NCBI RefSeq assembly: GCF_001429395.1
Contig: NZ_LMJT01000006.1
Location: 62,001-126,000, forward strand
DNA from: Allobosea sp. Root381
GTDB taxonomy: Bacteria > Pseudomonadota > Alphaproteobacteria > Rhizobiales > Beijerinckiaceae
DNA: 64,000 nucleotides
Reading direction: 5' to 3'
Every line of letters begins with the position of its first letter. Within the stretch, counting starts at the first letter, position 1. Below are positions 1 to 8,891 of the stretch, one piece after another. A program made the translations under genes and the position numbers. The notes beneath the pieces are model-generated. The model worked only from the letters and a program-made list of their open reading frames with translations, was not told the origin of the DNA and made no database searches.

Positions 1-757
1 GCCGCCAGCCCGGCACCGCATAGGCCTTCGAGAAGCTGTAGAGCCCGATCACCGAGTCCTGCCAGGGCGTTGACGCGAAGACCTCATGCGGCGCGCCAGC
101 ATCGGCCGGCAGGAAATCGCGATAGGTCTCGTCCAGCACCAGCCAGATGCCGCGACGGGCGCAGAGCGCGGCGAAGGCGGCGATGGTCTGCGGCGGATAG
201 ATCGCGCCGGTCGGATTGTTCGGCGTCACCAGCACGATGGCGCGGGTGCCGGCATCGATCAGCGCCTCGGCCGTGGCGACATCGGGAACGAAGCCGGCGG
301 CAGGGTCGCAGGGCAGCGGGCGCGCCTCGACGCCGAGCATGCGCAGCGTCATCTCGTGGTTGAAATACCAGGGCGCCGGCAGCAGCACATTCTGGCCGGC
401 CTTCGCCACGGCCATCATCGTCATCACGAAAGCCTGGTTGCAGCCGGAGGTGATCGCGACCTCCGCCGGCCGGAACGCCGTGCCGTAGAGACGGGAGATT
501 TCGGCCGCATAGGCCTCGCGCAGCGCCATGTCGCCGGTGATCGGGCCGTAGCGCGTCGCGTCGGGCGAGCGGGCGGCCTCGCTGAGGCGCTCCAGCAGCG
601 CCGCCGGCGGCGGCGAGCCCGGGACCGCTTGGGACAGGTCGACCAGCGGGCCCGAGCGCCCGTCATAGGCGCGCGCCCAGCCCTGCGCCTCGGGGATGGG
701 CGGGGTGGCGGTGTCGAGCAGGTCGGGGTTGAGGGCGGCGGCGGAGGTCTGGAGCAT
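1..757 (-). CDS. Pyridoxal-phosphate aminotransferase class I/II, 3' end outside window
   Basis: The first 252 codons of a fold-type I PLP aminotransferase read leftward off the window edge. Visible in order are an N-terminal arm, a glycine-containing cofactor region around TSGCNQAF, an aromatic stretch PAPWYFNHE, the substrate/cofactor Asn motif TPNNPTG, the PLP-ring Asp in VLDETYRDF, and the Schiff-base lysine region YSFSKAYAVPGW at the very edge. The family transfers amino groups between amino acids and keto acids; the substrate cannot be told from this fragment. The start at 757 gives MLQTSAAALNP; an in-frame ATG 12 bases upstream (769) is equally possible because neither has a clear Shine-Dalgarno. 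It is divergent from the Sir2 gene, with about 130 bases shared between them. Confidence 0.88.
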   Translation of the reverse strand, partial: MLQTSAAALNPDLLDTATPPIPEAQGWARAYDGRSGPLVDLSQAVPGSPPPAALLERLSEAARSPDATRYGPITGDMALREAYAAEISRLYGTAFRPAEVAITSGCNQAFVMTMMAVAKAGQNVLLPAPWYFNHEMTLRMLGVEARPLPCDPAAGFVPDVATAEALIDAGTRAIVLVTPNNPTGAIYPPQTIAAFAALCARRGIWLVLDETYRDFLPADAGAPHEVFASTPWQDSVIGLYSFSKAYAVPGWR

Positions 758-885
758 GGCCGGCAGCATTGGGATGCAGCCGGCTTCACGTCAATCGGGC
801 GGCGGCGCGGGGCGCCCTTGCGCTTGGATGAGGCCGCACCCCGCGCCATATCCTGTCGGTCGGGAGCAAGGGAGCGCGAGCCGAG

Positions 886-1641
886 ATGCAGGACGAGACC
901 AACGACGCCATCGACGAACTGCACGCGCTGCTCGACCGTGCCCCCAGTATTCTCAGCTTCACCGGGGCCGGCATCTCGACGGAATCCGGCGTGCCCGATT
1001 TCCGCTCCGCCGGATCGCCCTGGATGGTCAACAAGCCCATCCCCTTCGACGCCTTCGTGAAGAGCCGCGAGGCGCGGATCGAGGCCTGGCGGCGCAAATT
1101 CGTGATGGACGATCATTTCGCCGGGGCTGCGCCCAATCGCGGCCATCTTGCGCTGGCGCGGCTGGTCGCGGAGGGACGGTCGCCCGCCATCATCACGCAG
1201 AACATCGACGGGCTGCATCAGGCTTCCGGCGTCCCCGACGAGCAGGTGATCGAACTACACGGCAACGGCACCTATGCGATCTGCCTGCTCTGCGGCTGGC
1301 GCCATGAACTGGCGGCGATCCGTCCGGTCTTCGAGGCGACCGGGGAGCCGCCGGCCTGCACGATGTGCGCCGGCCCGGTGAAGTCGGCGACCATCTCCTT
1401 CGGGCAGGCGATGCCGCAGGAGAAGATGAGCAGGGCCCAGCAACTCGCGCTGGAAGCGGAGCTTCTCCTCGTCGTCGGCTCGTCGCTCGTGGTCTATCCG
1501 GCGGCGACGCTGCCGATCATCGCCAAGAAGCAGGGCGCGACGCTGGTCATCGTCAACCGCGAGCCGACGGAGCTCGACGAGATCGCCGATCTGGTCGTCA
1601 GGGCGGAGATCGGGGCGGCGCTGGGGCGGCTGGCGGAATAA
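886..1641 (+). CDS. Sir2-family NAD-dependent protein deacylase
   Basis: A 251-residue sirtuin, the normal length for bacterial single-domain members. It removes acyl groups from protein lysines with NAD, giving nicotinamide and O-acyl-ADP-ribose in the cytoplasm. Visible landmarks: the NAD-binding loop TGAGISTESGVPDFR (residues 26-40), the QNID motif at 105-108, the catalytic His125 in ELHGN, and a four-cysteine zinc site made of C133/C136 and C158/C161. The late Rossmann strands contain VVGSSLVVYPA and VNREPTELD. The start ATG follows purine-rich GGGAGCGCGAG. The gene stands alone, divergent from the aminotransferase, with a hairpin just after its stop. I cannot separate deacetylase from desuccinylase preference, so no symbol is given. 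Confidence 0.95.
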   Translation: MQDETNDAIDELHALLDRAPSILSFTGAGISTESGVPDFRSAGSPWMVNKPIPFDAFVKSREARIEAWRRKFVMDDHFAGAAPNRGHLALARLVAEGRSPAIITQNIDGLHQASGVPDEQVIELHGNGTYAICLLCGWRHELAAIRPVFEATGEPPACTMCAGPVKSATISFGQAMPQEKMSRAQQLALEAELLLVVGSSLVVYPAATLPIIAKKQGATLVIVNREPTELDEIADLVVRAEIGAALGRLAE

Positions 1642-1655
1642 AGGTGGCGGCTCTC

Positions 1656-1678
1656 CCAAAAGGCTCTGCGCCTTTTGG
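1656..1678 (+). terminator. Hairpin after the sirtuin gene, possible terminator
   Basis: Perfect 9-bp stem CCAAAAGGC / GCCTTTTGG with a 5-base loop, 14 bases after the sirtuin stop. Only three T follow, so intrinsic termination is plausible but weak. Confidence 0.45.
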
Positions 1679-1871
1679 TTTCGGCGCTCGCCGCTGCTGC
1701 CTTTTGGGCATCGCGTGGTCGGCCGAGCACGCCCCATGCAAAAAAGTCCGGCTCCGGCGCCATTTTATGGCTGCGAGGATGTGGATGACGCAAAGCCGGC
1801 TGTATCGCGACTCCGCAGCGATGGTAACCTGACAGCGCGAATCAAGGCAGTCGCGCGGGGGTGTACGGCAG

Positions 1872-2486
1872 ATGTCCGATGAGTTCGGTGAGAGCGGGCG
1901 GCGACCGATGGGCCCGATCCAATCGCTCAATCGTGTGATGCGACTCGACGGGCCGGAAGGACTCGGCAACGAGGCCACCGTCGAGATCAGCGGCCATGTC
2001 AAATGGTTCGACGTCAGCAAGGGTTACGGCTTCGTCGTGCCCGAGGACGGCGGCGCCGACATCCTCGTTCATGTCACCATTCTGAAGCGCGACGGCTTCA
2101 ACGCCATCGCGGAGGGCGCCCATATCGTGCTCGAAGCGGTCGAGAAGCCGCGCGGCCGTCAGGCGGTCCGCGTGCTGTCGATCGACACCACCGCCGCGCG
2201 CCACCCCGCCGAGATGCCGCTCGCGCGCACCAATGTTCAGGTCACGCCGACCAGCGGCCTCGAGCGGATGACGGTGAAGTGGTTCAACCGCCTGCGCGGC
2301 TTCGGCTTCGTCTCGGCCGGCGAAGGCGCGCCCGACGTCTTCGTCCATATGGAGACGATGCGGCGCTACGGGCTGGTCGAGCTGATCCCGGGGCAGGTCG
2401 TGCTGGTGCGCTACGGACCCGGGCCGAAGGGGCTGATGGCGGCCGAGATTCGGCTGGAGCAGGGCGGGGCGCCGAACTCCCACTGA
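1872..2486 (+). CDS. Cold-shock protein with two cold-shock domains
   Basis: A 204-residue protein with two OB-fold cold-shock domains, as is common in alphaproteobacteria, rather than the 65-70 residue single-domain CspA. Domain one (about residues 38-105) shows GHVKWFDVSKGYGFV and the second RNA-binding strand DILVHV; domain two (about 133-200) shows MTVKWFNRLRGFGFV and DVFVHM. These RNP-like aromatic motifs bind single-stranded RNA and DNA and melt structure at low temperature. The first 35 residues are a charged leader without a domain. The start ATG at 1872 is chosen because the first domain begins only 37 codons later and no nearer ATG fits. It is a single-gene unit closed by a strong terminator. 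Confidence 0.93.
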   Translation: MSDEFGESGRRPMGPIQSLNRVMRLDGPEGLGNEATVEISGHVKWFDVSKGYGFVVPEDGGADILVHVTILKRDGFNAIAEGAHIVLEAVEKPRGRQAVRVLSIDTTAARHPAEMPLARTNVQVTPTSGLERMTVKWFNRLRGFGFVSAGEGAPDVFVHMETMRRYGLVELIPGQVVLVRYGPGPKGLMAAEIRLEQGGAPNSH

Positions 2487-2510
2487 CGTCCGCCGCACGG
2501 AAGCAATCGG

Positions 2511-2534
2511 AAAGGCGCCCCCGGCGCCTTTTTT
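2511..2534 (+). terminator. Rho-independent terminator of the cold-shock gene
   Basis: Stem AAAGGCGCC / GGCGCCTTT with a CCC loop, running into a six-T tract, 25 bases after the stop of the double cold-shock gene. Confidence 0.88.
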
Positions 2535-2683
2535 GTTGTTCGCCGGGGCTGCGGCAGGCATGGCGGCACAGCCTTTCGTAAGGAATTAACATTCCTGACG
2601 TGTGATTTGCTGCAAATTGCCGTTGAAATATGCAAAATGCCTATTCTATGGTCGCCGCCGCCGACCGAGGGAGTCTGCGGCGC

Positions 2684-3361
2684 GTGAAGATATTCAAACC
2701 CATTCTTGCGGGAGCGACCGCCTCCGAGCGGCTAATGGCCTGTGCCGGGGCCTTCGCCGCTATCGCGCTGGCGGCTGTCACCGGCACGGTACTGCCCTCT
2801 CAATCCCCTCTGGTCGTGGCGCCGATCGGTGCCTCCGCGGTTCTGGTCTTCGCGGTTCCAACGAGCCCGTTGGCGCAACCCTGGTCGGTGGTCGGCGGCA
2901 ATGTGATCTCTGCCACGGTCGGGCTGCTCGTGGCCTGGACGGTACCCGACACCACCCTGGCCGCGGCGCTGGCGGTCTCGCTGGCGATCGGCGCGATGTC
3001 GCTGGCGCGCTGCCTGCATCCGCCGGGTGGGGCCGTCGCACTGACGGCGGTGCTTGGAGGCCCGGCGGTCGGCGCCTGGGGCGCGCTGTTCCCGCTCGTG
3101 CCGGTAGGTGTGGATTCACTTGCGATGGTGGGGCTCGGGATGGCGTTCCACAGCCTGATGGGGCGCAGCTATCCGCACCGCTTGCCACCGCTCAAGGCGG
3201 CGCCGGTTGCGCCGCTGCTACCGGCGAATTTCAGCGCCGCGGATATCGACGACGCGCTCGAACAGATGGGCGAGACCTTCGACATCGCCCGCGACGATCT
3301 CGACCGGCTGCTGGCCTATGCCGAGGCGAACGCCGCCCGCCGGCAGGCGCAGGCGTCCTGA
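2684..3361 (+). CDS. HPP family integral membrane protein
   Basis: A membrane protein of about 225 residues with four to five hydrophobic segments (ACAGAFAAIALAAVTG, VVAPIGASAVLVFAVP, GGNVISATVGLLVAW, LAVSLAIGAMSLA). The family signature HPPGGA stands in CLHPPGGAVALTAVLGGP. HPP proteins of bacteria and plastids have been linked to nitrite transport, but the substrate here is unknown. A C-terminal soluble tail (about 45 residues, DIDDALEQMGETFDIA) follows the last membrane span. The GTG at 2684 is chosen because GAGGGAG lies 10 bases upstream; ATG codons at 2630 and 2648 are in frame but lack such a site and would add an 18-residue polar leader. It converges on erpA with a 16-base gap. Confidence 0.88.
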   Translation: MKIFKPILAGATASERLMACAGAFAAIALAAVTGTVLPSQSPLVVAPIGASAVLVFAVPTSPLAQPWSVVGGNVISATVGLLVAWTVPDTTLAAALAVSLAIGAMSLARCLHPPGGAVALTAVLGGPAVGAWGALFPLVPVGVDSLAMVGLGMAFHSLMGRSYPHRLPPLKAAPVAPLLPANFSAADIDDALEQMGETFDIARDDLDRLLAYAEANAARRQAQAS

Positions 3362-3377
3362 AGTCGGTCTGGCGGGC

Positions 3378-3728
3378 TCAAAGCGCGAAGGACGTGCCGC
3401 AGCCGCAGGAGCTGGTCGCGTTCGGATTGGTTATGCGGAAGGACTGGCCGACAAGGTCGTCGACGAAGTCGATGGTGCAGCCTTCCAGCAGGTCGAGCGA
3501 AGCCTCGTCGATCAGGACGGTCGCGCCGTCGCGCTCGATGACGATGTCGCCGGGCGCCTTCTCGCGGTCGACGTCGAAGATATACTGAAATCCCGAGCAG
3601 CCGCCGCCTGCGACGCTGACGCGCAACATCGAGCCCGGAGCCTCCGTCTGCATCACGGAGAGAATGCGGGTCGCGGCCTGCTCCGTCACGGCGATGCCGC
3701 GCGGATTGGCCTCGGTATCGATCGACAT
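3378..3728 (-). CDS. erpA: Iron-sulfur cluster insertion protein ErpA
   Basis: A 116-residue A-type Fe-S carrier (HesB/IscA fold). The three conserved cysteines are visible: one in [11 protein letters not shown] and the pair in the C-terminal SSCGCGTSF. Such carriers accept clusters from the Suf or Isc scaffold and pass them to apo-enzymes. I call ErpA rather than IscA or SufA from the isolated position next to dgt and argS, a neighbourhood common in alphaproteobacteria. The open frame extends 120 bases further upstream, but ATG 3728 is preceded by GAGGAG at good spacing and gives [15 protein letters not shown], where homology starts. Divergent from dgt across 100 bases. Confidence 0.93.
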   Translation of the reverse strand: MSIDTEANPRGIAVTEQAATRILSVMQTEAPGSMLRVSVAGGGCSGFQYIFDVDREKAPGDIVIERDGATVLIDEASLDLLEGCTIDFVDDLVGQSFRITNPNATSSCGCGTSFAL

Positions 3729-3828
3729 GGCATGGGCTCCTCGGGCAGATGCTCCTTGCACCCTGGTTACCCACAAAGGTAATTGCGCGGCAGCGCCTCT
3801 ACAAGCCGGGGGCGGCGACGGATCAGCC

Positions 3829-5070
3829 ATGCCGCATCCACAGGACATCGAATTCGAGCACGGCCGCGAGCCCGGCGAGCGCTGGCGGGCGCCCTATGCC
3901 TGCCGCTCCAGCCTGAGTCGCGGGCGCCTCGTCGTCGAGCCGGGCTCGGCGACGCGCAATCAGTTCCAGCGCGACCGCGACCGCATCATCCATTCGACCG
4001 CCTTCCGCCGGCTCAAGCACAAGACGCAGGTCTTCGTCTCGCATGAGGGCGACCATTTCCGCACGCGGCTGACCCATACGATCGAGGTGGCGCAGATCGC
4101 CCGGGCGCTCGCGCGGGCGCTCGGCCTCGACGAGGACCTCGCCGAGGCGCTGGCGCTGGCGCACGACCTCGGCCACACGCCCTTCGGCCACACCGGCGAG
4201 GACGCGCTGGAAGAGTGCATGGAAGGCTTCGGCGGCTTCGACCACAACGCGCAGACGCTGCGGATCGTGACGCGGCTGGAGCGACGCTATGCCGGCTTCG
4301 ATGGGCTGAACCTGACCTGGGAGACGCTTGAAGGGCTGGTCAAGCATAATGGGCCGCTGCTCCTAGCCGACGGCAGCCCGACCGCGCGCTATGCGAAGAA
4401 CGGCATTCCCGCGGCGATCGTCGAATACCAGGGCAAGCAGGACCTCTGGCTCGCCTCCTACGCCTCGGCCGAAGCGCAGGCGGCGGCGCTGGCCGACGAC
4501 ATCGCCTACAACGCCCACGACATCGACGACGGGCTGCGCGCCGGGTTGTTCGGCCATGCCGAGCTCAGGGTCGTGCCCTTCCTCGCCGGTCTGCTGGACG
4601 AGATCGAGGCGCTACATCCGGGGCTGGAGACCGCACGCGCGACCAATGAGTTGGTGCGGCGGGTGATCACGCGCTTCGTCGAGGGTGTGATTGGGGAATC
4701 GCAAGCCCGGCTGGCCGAGCTGGCGCCGGCGGATGCCGATGCGATCCGGCGGGCGCCGGGGCCGGTCATCGCCTTCCCCGAGGCGATCGAGCAGGCGGAC
4801 CGCGAGATCAAGGCCTTCCTCTATCCCAACATGTATCGCCACGCCCGCATCGCGCCGATCCGGAGCGATGCGGCGCAGGTGGTGCGCGACCTGTTCGCGC
4901 GCTTCAGCGCTGAACCCGGGCTGATGCCGGCGGATTGGGCCGCAGGCTGCGAAAGCCTCGACGCGCATCGTCGCGCGCGCCGGATCGCCGACTATATCGC
5001 CGGCATGACCGATTGGTACGCGCTCGACGAGCATCGCCGCCTGTTTGACGCGACCCCCTCGCTGCGATAG
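3829..5070 (+). CDS. dgt: Deoxyguanosinetriphosphate triphosphohydrolase-like protein
   Basis: A 413-residue HD-superfamily dNTP triphosphohydrolase, which cleaves dNTPs to the nucleoside and inorganic triphosphate. The metal-binding histidine H83 in [11 protein letters not shown] and the H112-D113 pair in [12 protein letters not shown] are intact, and the family motif [14 protein letters not shown] precedes them (56-69). The central [17 protein letters not shown] carries further conserved acids. ATG 3829 gives [19 protein letters not shown]; the frame is open for 165 more bases upstream but would overlap the divergent erpA start, so the shorter form is preferred. The gene is 56 bases from argS and probably cotranscribed with it. 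Confidence 0.95.
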   Translation: MPHPQDIEFEHGREPGERWRAPYACRSSLSRGRLVVEPGSATRNQFQRDRDRIIHSTAFRRLKHKTQVFVSHEGDHFRTRLTHTIEVAQIARALARALGLDEDLAEALALAHDLGHTPFGHTGEDALEECMEGFGGFDHNAQTLRIVTRLERRYAGFDGLNLTWETLEGLVKHNGPLLLADGSPTARYAKNGIPAAIVEYQGKQDLWLASYASAEAQAAALADDIAYNAHDIDDGLRAGLFGHAELRVVPFLAGLLDEIEALHPGLETARATNELVRRVITRFVEGVIGESQARLAELAPADADAIRRAPGPVIAFPEAIEQADREIKAFLYPNMYRHARIAPIRSDAAQVVRDLFARFSAEPGLMPADWAAGCESLDAHRRARRIADYIAGMTDWYALDEHRRLFDATPSLR

Positions 5071-5126
5071 GGCCGAGCGCTTCCGACCCCGCAGAACCAG
5101 CCCATCTGCAGTAGATATTGGCCGCC

Positions 5127-6890
5127 ATGAACCTGTTCGAGACCTATTCCGCCCGTGTCGCCGCCGCGCTTGTCGCGCTCGCCGAGCGAGGGGCGCTGCC
5201 CGCGGGGCTCGATCTCGGGCGCGTCGTGGTCGAGCCGACCAGGGACCCGGCCCATGGCGATCTCGCCACCAATGCCGCGATGGTGCTCGCCAAGGAGGCC
5301 GGCACCAATCCGCGTGCGCTCGCCGCGCTGCTGGTCGAGGAACTGGCCAAGGATGTCGAGATCATCAAGGCGGAGATCGCGGGGCCGGGCTTCATCAACC
5401 TGACGCTGCAGCCCGCCATCTTCACGGCGATCCTGAAGGATGCCGTCAAGCGTGGCCTCGAATACGGGCGCGGCCGCGAAAAGCCCGAGCCGAAGGTCAA
5501 TGTCGAATACGTTTCGGCCAATCCGACCGGGCCGATGCATGTCGGCCATGGTCGCGGTGCCGTGTTCGGCGATTCGCTTTCCAACCTTCTCGCCTTCGCC
5601 GGCCATGCCGTGACGCGCGAATACTACATCAACGATGCTGGGGCGCAGGTCGACGTGCTCGCCCGCTCGGCCTTCCTGCGCTATCGCGAGGCGCTTGGCG
5701 AGACGATCACCATCCCTGAGGGGCTTTATCCCGGCGACTACCTCGTCTCCGTCGGCGAGACGCTGGCGAAAGCCCATGGCGACGCGCTTCTGGCCAAGCC
5801 GGAAGCCGAATGGCTGCCGCTGGTGCGCAGCGTCGCGATCGACGGCATGATGGCGATGATCCGCGACGATCTCGCTGCGCTCGGCGTCGTTCATGACGTC
5901 TTCTTCTCGGAACGCTCGTTGCAGAAGGTTGATGGCAACAAGGATGCGGTCAAGGAGACGATCGAGGATCTGCGCTCGCGCGACCTGATCTATGAAGGTC
6001 GGCTGCCGCCCCCCAAGGGCCAGAAGGACGAGGATTGGGAGGATCGCGAGCAGACGCTGTTCCGCGCCACCCGGTTCGGCGACGATGTCGACCGGCCGCT
6101 GCTGAAGTCCGACGGCAGCTACACCTATTTCGCCAACGACATCGCCTATCACCGCTCCAAGTTCACGCGCGGCTTCGCCCAGATGATCGACGTCTGGGGC
6201 GCCGACCATGGCGGCTACGTCAAGCGCATGCAGGCAGCGGTGAAGGCCGTGACGCACGAGAAGGGCGATCTCGACGTCAAGCTCTGCCAACTCGTGAAGC
6301 TCCTGCGCAACGGCGAGCCGGTGAAGATGTCGAAGCGCTCGGGCGATTTCGTCACGCTGCGCGAAGTCATCGACGAGGTCGGCCGCGACGCGGTGCGCTT
6401 CATGATGATCTTCCGCAAGAACGACGCGACCTTGGACTTCGATCTTGCCAAGGTGGTCGAGCAGTCGAAGGACAATCCGGTCTTCTACGTCCAGTACGCG
6501 CATGCTCGCTGCGCCTCCATCTTCAGGCAGGCGCGCGAGGTGTTTCCGGACCTGGAGCTTGCGCCGGCGGCCCTGGCCCGTGCCGATCTGTCGCGGCTGA
6601 CCGACGAGGCCGAGATCGCTATCGTCAAGTTGATCGCCTCTTATCCCCGGGTCATCGAAGGCGCAGCCGCTGTTCACGAGCCACATCGGGTGGCATTTTT
6701 CGTGCATGAGCTGGCCAGCGCTTTCCATTCCTTGTGGAACAAGGGCAAAGACTCGCCGCAATTACGGTTCGTTAATCAAACTGATCGAGAGTCGACCTTG
6801 GCGAGGTTGGCGTTTGTGCATGCGGTGCGCAGCGTCCTTGCTTCCGGTCTGGCTGTCGCCGGAGTTGCGGCGCCGGAAGAGATGCGCTGA
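5127..6890 (+). CDS. argS: Arginyl-tRNA synthetase
   Basis: A 587-residue class Ia synthetase that charges tRNA-Arg. The N-terminal Add1 domain (about 1-100) precedes the HIGH-type motif [14 protein letters not shown] (131-144), and the KMSK-type loop [11 protein letters not shown] lies near residue 400. The DALR anticodon-binding domain begins near [13 protein letters not shown] and the protein ends in the usual GVAAPEEM sequence, so it is full length. ATG 5127 is used; a TTG nine bases upstream is in frame but unneeded. The last 200 bases use more A+T-rich codons than the rest, with no break in homology. Confidence 0.97.
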   Translation: MNLFETYSARVAAALVALAERGALPAGLDLGRVVVEPTRDPAHGDLATNAAMVLAKEAGTNPRALAALLVEELAKDVEIIKAEIAGPGFINLTLQPAIFTAILKDAVKRGLEYGRGREKPEPKVNVEYVSANPTGPMHVGHGRGAVFGDSLSNLLAFAGHAVTREYYINDAGAQVDVLARSAFLRYREALGETITIPEGLYPGDYLVSVGETLAKAHGDALLAKPEAEWLPLVRSVAIDGMMAMIRDDLAALGVVHDVFFSERSLQKVDGNKDAVKETIEDLRSRDLIYEGRLPPPKGQKDEDWEDREQTLFRATRFGDDVDRPLLKSDGSYTYFANDIAYHRSKFTRGFAQMIDVWGADHGGYVKRMQAAVKAVTHEKGDLDVKLCQLVKLLRNGEPVKMSKRSGDFVTLREVIDEVGRDAVRFMMIFRKNDATLDFDLAKVVEQSKDNPVFYVQYAHARCASIFRQAREVFPDLELAPAALARADLSRLTDEAEIAIVKLIASYPRVIEGAAAVHEPHRVAFFVHELASAFHSLWNKGKDSPQLRFVNQTDRESTLARLAFVHAVRSVLASGLAVAGVAAPEEMR

Positions 6891-6989
6891 TGGCCTGCTG
6901 GCCCTCGGTGCGCACAAGGTCAGGCTGATCACGCGGCACGTTGGGTTTCCCATCGGCGTCGTCGGCCTGCGCTGGAATGGATCATACCC

Positions 6990-8696
6990 ATGAGTGAGCC
7001 AGCTAGGAATCGTTTCGCGCTCGATCTCGAAGATCTCGAGCGCCAGCTCCGCAGCGCCGGCCAGGCCCCCAAGGCCGGTCCGGCGGCCGATCCGCTCGCA
7101 GAGTTGACGCGCATCGTCGATCAGGGCGATCCGCTGAGGGACATCTTCAGCCATCGTGGACAGGCTGCCGCGCCCCAGCGCTCGCCGGCATCATGGCAGG
7201 CGCAGGCCCCAACGCAGGCTCGCCGCGAGCCGCAGCCCCAGATCGAGCCTGTCCGGCCGGTGCTGGTGACCAATGAGCAGCCCACGCCGCCGGCCGAACT
7301 GCGCGGTGCCCTGGACGAGTTCGAGGCGTTGCTGCGCCGGACCGACGCCGTCGCGCGGCAGGCTCCGGCTCCCACCCCGGCCGCCGCGGTTCCGGCGCGA
7401 GCCGAGCCCCGCTTCGCCCCCGAGCCTGAGAGCTTCGAGCCGTCGGAGCCGCAGCTCTATCAGCGCCCGGCCGCCATGCAGGGGCAGGTCCATGTGCCGC
7501 GCGATCTCGACGATGAGCGTGAGCCCTATCCGTATCACGGGCAGCAGGGCTACGAGCAGCAGGGCTATGAGCAGCAGCATTACGAACAGCAGCATTACGA
7601 GCAGGAGCCGCCCTTCGCCGCGCCGCAGGCGCATGCGGAGCTGCCGGCCGACGACGCGATGCCGGTCCTGCGGACGCGCCGCTCGCGTCGGGGGCTTTGG
7701 GCCGCCGCTGCGGTGATCGCGGTCGGGGTCATCGGCGTCGGCGTGTCGATGTCGCTGCGCGGCCCGACTACGCCGTCGGACGGCCAGCCGCCGACCATCA
7801 CCGCCGATGCCAGCCCGACCAAGGTCGAGCCGGTCAATCCGGGCGGGAAAGAAATCCCGAACCAGAACAAGCAGATCTATGAGCGCTCCGGCGAGGCGGT
7901 TGGCGGGACCAAGGTCGTCAGCAGCGAGGAGCAGCCGATCGACGTCCAGCAGGCTGCGCGTTCGATGCAGCCGCGCGCGGCGCTGCCGGCGGTGGGTTCC
8001 GGCGTCGCGGCGACGCCGGCCGCCAATGTGCTCGCCCAGGCGCCTGCCACCATCCAGCGCGATCCGTTGGCGTCCGAGCCCATGCTGACGCCCGTGCCGC
8101 CGGTGCCCGGCCTCGGCGAGCCCCGTCGGGTCCGCACCGTGACGATCCGGCCGGACGGCACGCCCGCGCCGCCGCCAAACAGCGATGCCAGCTATACCAA
8201 CGGCACGCTGCCGAATACCACGGGCTCGGCTCCGGCGGTCCGGCCGGGAGCGATCGATACCGCTATGGCGCAGCCGCGTCCGCGCCCGGCCGTGGCTGCG
8301 GAGCAGCTCAAGGTACAGGAGAGGGTCGCCGCGCCGGCTCCCGCGACCACCCCGGCCGCCACGCCTTATCGGGTCGCCAATGCGCCGGCAGCTGCGCAGG
8401 CGCCCGCCGCTCCGGCCGCGCCCGCTACCGCCGCGCTCCGCAGCGGGACCGGCGACTTCGTGGTCCAGCTCGCTGCCCCCGGCAGCGAATCGGAGGCGCG
8501 TGCGACCTTCGCCGCGCTCCAGCGCAAATATCCGGGCCAACTCACCGGCCAGGCCCCGATCGTCCGGAAGACCGAGCTCGCCGGCGGCAAGACGGTCTAT
8601 CGCCTCCGGGTCGGTCCCTATTCGCGCGAGGATGCGACGACGATGTGCACGCAGCTTCAGTCCGCGGGCGGGCAGTGCTTCATCGCCAAGAACTGA
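6990..8696 (+). CDS. SPOR domain-containing membrane protein
   Basis: A 568-residue bitopic inner-membrane protein. Residues 1-230 are a low-complexity cytoplasmic part rich in Pro, Ala, Arg and Glu, including a short Tyr/Glu/Gln repeat (GYEQQ, HYEQQ) near residues 186-205. One membrane span follows (about 234-254, LWAAAAVIAVGVIGVGVSM), then a disordered periplasmic linker, then a C-terminal SPOR domain (about 487-568) starting GDFVVQLAAPGSESEA and ending GGQCFIAKN. SPOR domains bind denuded glycan strands of peptidoglycan and localise proteins to the septum. The position between argS and nagZ is conserved in alphaproteobacteria and fits a division or wall-remodelling role. No enzymatic domain is visible. 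Confidence 0.92.
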   Translation: MSEPARNRFALDLEDLERQLRSAGQAPKAGPAADPLAELTRIVDQGDPLRDIFSHRGQAAAPQRSPASWQAQAPTQARREPQPQIEPVRPVLVTNEQPTPPAELRGALDEFEALLRRTDAVARQAPAPTPAAAVPARAEPRFAPEPESFEPSEPQLYQRPAAMQGQVHVPRDLDDEREPYPYHGQQGYEQQGYEQQHYEQQHYEQEPPFAAPQAHAELPADDAMPVLRTRRSRRGLWAAAAVIAVGVIGVGVSMSLRGPTTPSDGQPPTITADASPTKVEPVNPGGKEIPNQNKQIYERSGEAVGGTKVVSSEEQPIDVQQAARSMQPRAALPAVGSGVAATPAANVLAQAPATIQRDPLASEPMLTPVPPVPGLGEPRRVRTVTIRPDGTPAPPPNSDASYTNGTLPNTTGSAPAVRPGAIDTAMAQPRPRPAVAAEQLKVQERVAAPAPATTPAATPYRVANAPAAAQAPAAPAAPATAALRSGTGDFVVQLAAPGSESEARATFAALQRKYPGQLTGQAPIVRKTELAGGKTVYRLRVGPYSREDATTMCTQLQSAGGQCFIAKN

Positions 8697-8718
8697 GCCG
8701 TCACGACGGCTTGTAGAG

Positions 8719-8750
8719 CCGGCGGCGCCCCTTGGGCGCCGCCGGTTTTT
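8719..8750 (+). terminator. Rho-independent terminator after the SPOR gene
   Basis: Stem CCGGCGGCGCC / GGCGCCGCCGG (11 bp) with a 5-base loop and five T, about 22 bases after the stop. Confidence 0.9.
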
Positions 8751-8891
8751 CGTTTGCGACGCGTCGGGACTCACCGGCAGCGGCTGCCGGTGGCCCGGCC
8801 TCGGCTTTTATGCGATAGGCGCGCAACCCGAGTCGAAGCGACAGCCCGCAGACGCGGCCACACAAGAGCATAAGAACACCCGGAGGATACC

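Noticed and set aside
7546..7605. Short tandem repeats, possible CRISPR or minisatellite
   Set aside because: They encode the Tyr-Glu-Gln-Gln repeat in the SPOR protein, in frame, with no spacers.
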